Shown: positions 59,723 through 64,000 of the stretch, piece by piece
Layout of the letters: each line of letters opens with the position of its first letter
Numbering within the stretch: the first letter of the stretch is position 1
From: Ferdinandcohnia salidurans
GTDB taxonomy: Bacteria > Bacillota > Bacilli > Bacillales > Bacillaceae_L
Direction of reading: 5' to 3'
NCBI RefSeq assembly: GCF_042680725.1
Contig: NZ_JBHUEK010000025.1
Location: 372,001-436,000, forward strand
DNA: 64,000 nucleotides
Notes under the pieces: model-generated
What the model was told of the DNA's origin: nothing
The model's input: only the letters and a program-made list of their open reading frames with translations
Database searches by the model: none
Program-made: the position numbers and the translations under genes

Positions 59723-59980
59723 GTCCCTCACCTCCTTTACACTATTGTTATAGAGGTGTGAGGGGCAAAAAGGGGCATCACATTTAAAATTTTGGGCAAA
59801 AAAAATACCTCCACTAGGGAGGTCAACAAAAATATATAACAAAGGGGGGGAATACATTATACAGGATGACCCCTTTTCACCCATCTTATACCCCAAAAAG
59901 AAAAAATTCTCGGAAGTCCCATTAAATTCCCTCTAATGGCTCATACTAATCCTACATTTGCATGTCGCTGAGGTGTACGT

Positions 59981-62371
59981 ATGATTTCTATTTTTATGTC
60001 CGAACTCAATATTGCTTACTCCCTATTTTCCATTTTTATTGCGCTTTCTGCGAGCATTATTTGCTTTGATATCGCGTTAAACCTGGTCCCGAAATCAAAT
60101 AAACGAATCGGGATCATTTGGCTTCTACTCGCTACCCTAACCTTTAGCCTTGGAACCAAGACAGCTTTTGTTGTGGGCGTTTCTGGTCTTTTCGAATTTT
60201 CTACTGTTCAATTTCGAATTACGGCATTCTGTGTGTCTTTTGTGATGATGTTCATAACGAGCTTTTTAGGATTAAAATTACTTTTAAATCGGAGTACCCC
60301 GTATCTTGTTCCAGCGATTCTTTTTACGATCGGAAGTAGTGCTGCCTATTTTACAATCATCATATCAAACAGCGCCTTCACTCTTTCTTTTTACAATGGA
60401 TGGTTTTTACTTAGCGTGGTTACTAGCTTCATTCTTAATATGGTTGCCAGCCATTTAATTAAAAAGAAACTTCTAGAGAACAGTTCGGTGAAAACAGGAT
60501 TAATCGGTGTGTTATTCGGAATATCCATGATCAGTCATCATCTGCTCTCGATCAAAGGACTTCAGCATGTGATAACATACGATGATCAAATGTATACAGG
60601 CAATGTCATTGTGCCTTTCCTTTTATTAAGTGTATTTTTGTTTATGTTCATTGCATTAATCGGTAATTTGTATCAGCAAAAACTACTTGCTGAGCAAAGA
60701 AAACTAGAAAGCCAGGAGCGCTATTATCGCTCTCTCTATGAGTTAAATTCGCTCGCGATTATCATGATGGACCTAACAGGAACCATTATTGATTTAAATC
60801 TAACTGCAGAAAAGCTTGCCGATATGGAAAAAGAAAAAATTACCGGAATGCATTATCTCCAATTCATACCTGAACACGACCAGACATTTGCGAAACAGCA
60901 ATTTGAAAAAACGTTGGCTGGTGAAGTGGTTGAGTATGAAGTTCAAATGTACAATTCTGCTGGTGAAATTATAGATTTAACTGTTAAAAATATTCCGATT
61001 TCGGTCGATGATAAGATACATGGAATCTACGGGATCATTAAAGACATCTCCGAAGAAAAAAGAAATCTGGAAAAGGTTCAATTCATGGCCTACCATGCCC
61101 CCCTCACAAATCTGCCGAACAAACGAAAGCTTAGTGAGGATATGGCCCAAAAAATGGCGGAGCAAATCCCTTTTAGCCTTGTATACCTTGATTTAAATGA
61201 ATTTAAAAAGACCAATGACCGCTACGGACATTTAGCAGGTGATGCTGTTTTAGTTGAAGTGGCCAACCGACTTCGAGAGAATAATGACGATGGTGTTGCC
61301 TACCATATCGGCGGAGATGAATTTGCTGTTACTCTTCCAGTTGTAGAGTGCGAAGGTACTGAAAAGATTGTACTTCGCTTGGCAGACAAAATTCGCATGC
61401 CCATTACTTATCAGGAGTTTACTTTAGAGGTTTTTGCAAGCTTTGGTATTGCACGTTTCCCATACGACGCCAAAGCCATAGAGGAATTACTTCAGAAGGC
61501 TGACCTTGCAATGTATGCCTCCAAAGAAAATGACGGAAGTGACATTGTATTTTATCACGAGAAACTCTTAAAAAAGGTCGAAGAACGCTTCCTACTTGAG
61601 CAGGACCTAAAAGAAGCCCTTGAGAAAAATCAATTTGAATTGTATTATCAACCACAATTTGATATCCAAACAGGCACTTTACGTGGCGCTGAGGCTTTAT
61701 TACGCTGGAATCACCCTGAAAAAGGGATCGTTAGTCCGGATGTCTTTATCCATGTGTTGGAGGATACTGGCCTAATCGTGGATGTCGGTGAATGGGTTAT
61801 TACACAAGTTTTAGAATCGATTCATTCCTGGGCAAACGCGGGCTTTACGTTCGGAAAAATTTCGGTAAACATCTCAGCAAAGCATTTTGAAAAGCAGAAT
61901 CTCTTTCGGTTTATCCAGGATGTGAACGCAGGTGGGGCTGCCTGTCTCAATTGCTTAGACATCGAAATCACAGAAAGCGCCTTACTCAACTTGGAAAAAT
62001 CAATCGATCATGTGCTGCAATTGAAGAAGCTAGGAATCAGCATCAGTCTTGACGATTTCGGCACCGGCTATAGCTCCCTAAGTGTTCTTCACAAACTGCC
62101 AATTGATTGTGTAAAAATTGACAAGTCATTCATCAAAGATTTTAACAAAGAATCCAAAAGTATCATCACCATGATCATCCAAATGTCCAATAATTTGAAC
62201 GTCAAAGTCGTCGCCGAGGGCATTGAAACAAAGGAACAACTCGACTTCCTCATCCAAGAAGGCTGCAGCTTCGGCCAAGGCTACTACTACAGCAAGCCAC
62301 TCCCAAAAGCCGAATTCGAGGAAAAGTGGCTAAAAAACCACAGGGACGGTTCTCTTGGTCCCTTGAAGTGA
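59981..62371 (+). CDS. MHYT-like/PAS/GGDEF/EAL c-di-GMP enzyme, DgcW-like
   Basis: 796 residues. Seven or so membrane helices form an MHYT-like sensor whose first motif has lost its Met-His (KTAFVVG, about 60), while the second keeps histidines (ISHHLLS, about 184). Then PAS (250-360), GGDEF (HIGGDEF, about 445, intact; the RxxD inhibitory site is NDDG) and EAL (EALLRW at about 570, DDFGTGYSSL at about 690, VVAEGIET, GQGYYYSKP; all intact). It should be able to make and degrade c-di-GMP. Domain order and length match B. subtilis DgcW (YkoW). The last 11 residues (NHRDGSLGPLK) come from a family B repeat. Confidence 0.93.
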   Translation: MISIFMSELNIAYSLFSIFIALSASIICFDIALNLVPKSNKRIGIIWLLLATLTFSLGTKTAFVVGVSGLFEFSTVQFRITAFCVSFVMMFITSFLGLKLLLNRSTPYLVPAILFTIGSSAAYFTIIISNSAFTLSFYNGWFLLSVVTSFILNMVASHLIKKKLLENSSVKTGLIGVLFGISMISHHLLSIKGLQHVITYDDQMYTGNVIVPFLLLSVFLFMFIALIGNLYQQKLLAEQRKLESQERYYRSLYELNSLAIIMMDLTGTIIDLNLTAEKLADMEKEKITGMHYLQFIPEHDQTFAKQQFEKTLAGEVVEYEVQMYNSAGEIIDLTVKNIPISVDDKIHGIYGIIKDISEEKRNLEKVQFMAYHAPLTNLPNKRKLSEDMAQKMAEQIPFSLVYLDLNEFKKTNDRYGHLAGDAVLVEVANRLRENNDDGVAYHIGGDEFAVTLPVVECEGTEKIVLRLADKIRMPITYQEFTLEVFASFGIARFPYDAKAIEELLQKADLAMYASKENDGSDIVFYHEKLLKKVEERFLLEQDLKEALEKNQFELYYQPQFDIQTGTLRGAEALLRWNHPEKGIVSPDVFIHVLEDTGLIVDVGEWVITQVLESIHSWANAGFTFGKISVNISAKHFEKQNLFRFIQDVNAGGAACLNCLDIEITESALLNLEKSIDHVLQLKKLGISISLDDFGTGYSSLSVLHKLPIDCVKIDKSFIKDFNKESKSIITMIIQMSNNLNVKVVAEGIETKEQLDFLIQEGCSFGQGYYYSKPLPKAEFEEKWLKNHRDGSLGPLK

Positions 62372-62402
62372 CAGGGACCATGGGAACCGTCCCCATGGTT
62401 CA
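62337..62402. repeat. Family B palindromic repeat, copy 4, inside a coding end
   Basis: AACCACAGGGACGGTTCTCT at the left and GGGAACCGTCCCCATGGTTC at the right. The first 35 bases are the final codons and stop of the GGDEF-EAL gene, so the repeat replaced the original C-terminus. The stop codon lies in the hairpin loop. Confidence 0.85.
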
Positions 62403-62409
62403 TTTCCGA

Positions 62410-62526
62410 TTATAAGAAGAGCTGTGATAGAAGCTTAATCCAACCAAAAAACGCGATCCACAAGGGAATGCTCAATGTCGTTCCCCACACCATGCCAACT
62501 GCCAATGGGTTCGTATTCTCTTCCAT
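62410..62526 (-). CDS. Small membrane protein, 38 residues
   Basis: ATG 62526 with AAGGGGG seven bases upstream. It encodes MEENTNPLAVGMVWGTTLSI and a hydrophobic helix ending in KLLSQLFL. A short polar head and one or two helical turns through the membrane are likely. I do not recognise the family. It converges on the GGDEF-EAL gene. Confidence 0.6.
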   Translation of the reverse strand: MEENTNPLAVGMVWGTTLSIPLWIAFFGWIKLLSQLFL

Positions 62527-62620
62527 CACTTCGCCCCCTTCATCTTCTCTTACTTACATTATAACGGAATAATGACAACGTTTTCATAAAAACTTACCAA
62601 CAAATTATGCCAAAATAATT

Positions 62621-62652
62621 CAAAAAGAGCTTTAGCGTTATACCCAAAGCTC
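62621..62652 (-). terminator. Terminator overlapping the glpP end
   Basis: On the minus strand GAGCTTT pairs with AAAGCTC, followed by TTTTTG. The left arm is inside the last codons and the stop codon lies in the loop. Confidence 0.75.
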
Positions 62653-63174
62653 CCTTTTAGAGGTCGTAATCGCCGTCGCTCCCGCCTCAAGTGCTCGTTG
62701 CACATCTTCTTTCGTACGAATGAGTCCACCCGCAAGCACAGGAATGTTCAACGTTTCCTTGACCTCTTTGATCATCCAAGGCATGGCCCCAGGCAGCACC
62801 TCAATGTAATCGGGTTTATTTTTCCCAATCAACTTATAGCTTTTTTCAAGAGCATGAGTATCAATTAAAAACATCCGCTGAATCGCGAATACTCCCTTTT
62901 GCTTCGCCTTTAGGATGACACTTGATTTCGTCGAGATCAGCCCATATGGTCGAAATTCTTGGCAAATAAATTCGGTCGCATATTCATCACTTTTTATCCC
63001 CTGTACCATATCCACATGATAGATCATCTTCTTCCCATTTTCCCTTGCCATTCGATTAATATTTTTCAACTGAGCGATGTGAATTTCCGTAAAAATCCCA
63101 ATTTCATATTTACTTTTTAAAAAGGACTCGAATTCCTTCATCGTCGTAGACGCGGGCAATATATCTTGATCCAA
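62638..63174 (-). CDS. glpP: Glycerol-3-phosphate-responsive antiterminator
   Basis: 178 residues, matching B. subtilis GlpP throughout: GKKMIYHVDMVQGIKSDEYA, TEFICQEFRPYGLISTKSSV, KPDYIEVLPGAMPWMIKEV and PVLAGGLIRTKEDVQRALEA. With glycerol-3-phosphate it binds glp leader mRNA and prevents termination. TTG start at 63174 behind AGAGGGGAG. No glpF, glpK or glpD lies next to it in this window, so it acts on targets elsewhere. Confidence 0.93.
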   Translation of the reverse strand: MDQDILPASTTMKEFESFLKSKYEIGIFTEIHIAQLKNINRMARENGKKMIYHVDMVQGIKSDEYATEFICQEFRPYGLISTKSSVILKAKQKGVFAIQRMFLIDTHALEKSYKLIGKNKPDYIEVLPGAMPWMIKEVKETLNIPVLAGGLIRTKEDVQRALEAGATAITTSKRELWV

Positions 63175-63240
63175 CTGTCTCCCCTCTTTCTACCGTCTTT
63201 TATAAGTAGTATACACTCCCTTCACTTTTGAAAAAACTGC

Positions 63241-63273
63241 AAAAAAAAGACCCTACTCACACTGGAGCAGGGC
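63241..63273 (-). terminator. Second of two terminators without an upstream gene
   Basis: On the minus strand GCCCTGCTC pairs with GAGTAGGGT (one mismatch), followed by CTTTTTTTT. No protein gene on the minus strand ends here. Confidence 0.7.
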
Positions 63274-63280
63274 AAAAGAG

Positions 63281-63320
63281 AAAAAAGTCTACAGGTGAAA
63301 AATTTATAGTCAAATGTAGA
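63281..63320 (-). terminator. First of two terminators without an upstream gene
   Basis: On the minus strand TCTACATTTGA pairs with TCACCTGTAGA (GG/AA internal loop), followed by CTTTTTTC. Together with 63241-63273 it suggests that an unannotated minus-strand RNA ends here. The region 63321-63570 is AT-rich without an open frame of note. Confidence 0.6.
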
Positions 63321-63570
63321 AAACCCCATTCTCTACATTAACTAACAATAATGAACACACTAGTTCGACAGGAAATCCTACCAATCTAGTATTTTACTAT
63401 AATTATATACTACCAATGTATTAGAAAAATGTATATTGGGAAAATCGATGTTATTTTATAGCGATTATTGGGGTATTTTTAGGGCAACTTTCCTAAAACA
63501 GGCCTTTTTTCGCGATTTTTGTCTAAAAATGCATAAAAAATTTTAATTTTTTTCTACACGTTTCCACATT

Positions 63571-63600
63571 TTGCGCAAATTGGACATGCTATCCTATAAT
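63571..63600 (+). promoter_or_regulatory. Promoter of the 52-residue basic protein gene
   Basis: TTGCGC (63571-63576), 18-base spacer, perfect TATAAT (63595-63600), about 75 bases upstream of the start codon. Confidence 0.6.
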
Positions 63601-63675
63601 TATTAGTTTCAGATAATTCAAAAATATCAATGATAAATAGAGATCATTATTAAGATTGGGGGAGGAGTTCTAAAA

Positions 63676-63834
63676 GTGCCTTATTATACGTTTAAAGAAA
63701 TTTGGACACCATTCAGTATCGTCGGAGTTCGCTTTTACAAACGACTCGAGGATCGGATTTATTTCATACGAGTCAAAAACGGCCCACGCCGTCCATTTTT
63801 AACTCGATTCAGTAAAACCAACGCTAGAGTCTAA
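63676..63834 (+). CDS. Small basic protein, 52 residues, unknown
   Basis: GTG 63676 behind GGGGGAGGAG (eight-base gap). It encodes MPYYTFKEIWTPFSIVGVRF and ends RPFLTRFSKTNARV; strongly basic and aromatic, like a nucleic-acid- or ribosome-binding peptide. It has its own promoter and a terminator overlapping its stop, which supports it as a real gene. No family recognised. Confidence 0.65.
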   Translation: MPYYTFKEIWTPFSIVGVRFYKRLEDRIYFIRVKNGPRRPFLTRFSKTNARV

Positions 63835-63849
63835 GCTCTAGCTTTTTTG
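63823..63849 (+). terminator. Terminator of the 52-residue gene
   Basis: GCTAGAG pairs with CTCTAGC, followed by TTTTTTG; the stop codon lies in the loop. Confidence 0.85.
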
Positions 63850-63876
63850 TTGGTGCAGGGTTGACTTCGCCACAGG

Positions 63877-63907
63877 TGGGAACCACGGGGACGGTTCTCG
63901 TGATCCA
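63877..63907. repeat. Family B repeat, degenerate partial copy 5
   Basis: GGGAACCACGGGGACGGTTC followed by TCGTGATCCAC; a left-arm remnant. Near 63939 a fragment resembling family A (GGTTCCTTGTCCC) follows, so two families meet here. The rest to the window end shows nothing more. Confidence 0.6.
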
Positions 63908-64000
63908 CATAGGATAGTGGGGTGGGGCGTACTGATAGGTTCCTTGTCCCGCGGTGGTTCGATTCTTGACCCATAAAGTTATTTTGTTCTTGTACTAGGA

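Overview
The window looks like a chromosomal segment of a low-GC Gram-positive Bacillaceae (Bacillus, Neobacillus or a relative). The support is a guanine riboswitch in front of xpt-pbuX, close matches to Bacillus Xpt, PurU, PunA and GlpP, a yvrJ/DUF2922/DUF1659 trio, AGGAGG-type ribosome binding sites with frequent GTG and TTG starts, and CcpA-type cre sites. There are no rRNA or tRNA genes, CRISPR array, phage genes or transposase genes. Most genes lie on the minus strand.

Layout. 1-4790 is a tripartite tricarboxylate transporter operon (M29/NicX-like enzyme, tctC, tctB, tctA, GntR regulator), read from a promoter with a palindromic operator in its spacer. 5166-5783 holds a frameshifted CBO0543-type membrane gene and a micro-ORF. 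6012-8307 is guanine riboswitch-xpt-pbuX. 8351-12035 has a membrane protein, a SEC-C protein, a hypothetical protein and an orphan prs. 12358-20898 is a sugar-type catabolic cluster: RpiR regulator, TRAP transporter, alcohol dehydrogenase, class I aldolase, FGGY kinase and 2-hydroxyacid dehydrogenase. 21116-26406 holds purU, an M20 peptidase, nucleoside hydrolase, ribokinase and purine nucleoside phosphorylase. 26506-34714 is an amino-sugar operon: ROK repressor, SIS protein, nagA, nagB, a cytosolic neutral-ceramidase-like hydrolase, an N-acylglucosamine 2-epimerase-like protein and an SSS symporter. 35037-40965 has an LCP ligase, small secreted or membrane proteins, a chemoreceptor behind a c-di-GMP-I riboswitch, and an oxidoreductase.

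41101-51759 resembles the E. coli yiaKLMNO region: a DlgD-like reductase, a YiaL-like protein and a TRAP transporter, joined by KduD-like, Gfo/Idh, 2-hydroxyacid and zinc dehydrogenases and a GntR regulator. Two matching palindromes sit in front of its two likely transcription units. 51897-53518 has a SEC-C protein and two arrays of 20-bp-period degenerate repeats. 53528-58876 encodes a LysM/Ig-like/GH18 surface protein of about 1780 residues. 59008-63849 has yvrJ, DUF2922, DUF1659, a DgcW-like MHYT-PAS-GGDEF-EAL protein, glpP and small genes.

Recurring themes. Two families of GC-rich palindromic repeats (A, GGGAC/GTCCC type; B, GGGACGGTTCTC type) sit between genes throughout, often touching stop codons; one B copy supplies the last codons of the GGDEF-EAL gene. 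A third family (C) carries hairpins with AGGA loops. All three binding-protein-dependent transporters have a stem-loop between the binding-protein gene and the small permease gene. Several genes under 60 codons were found from ribosome binding sites and terminators.
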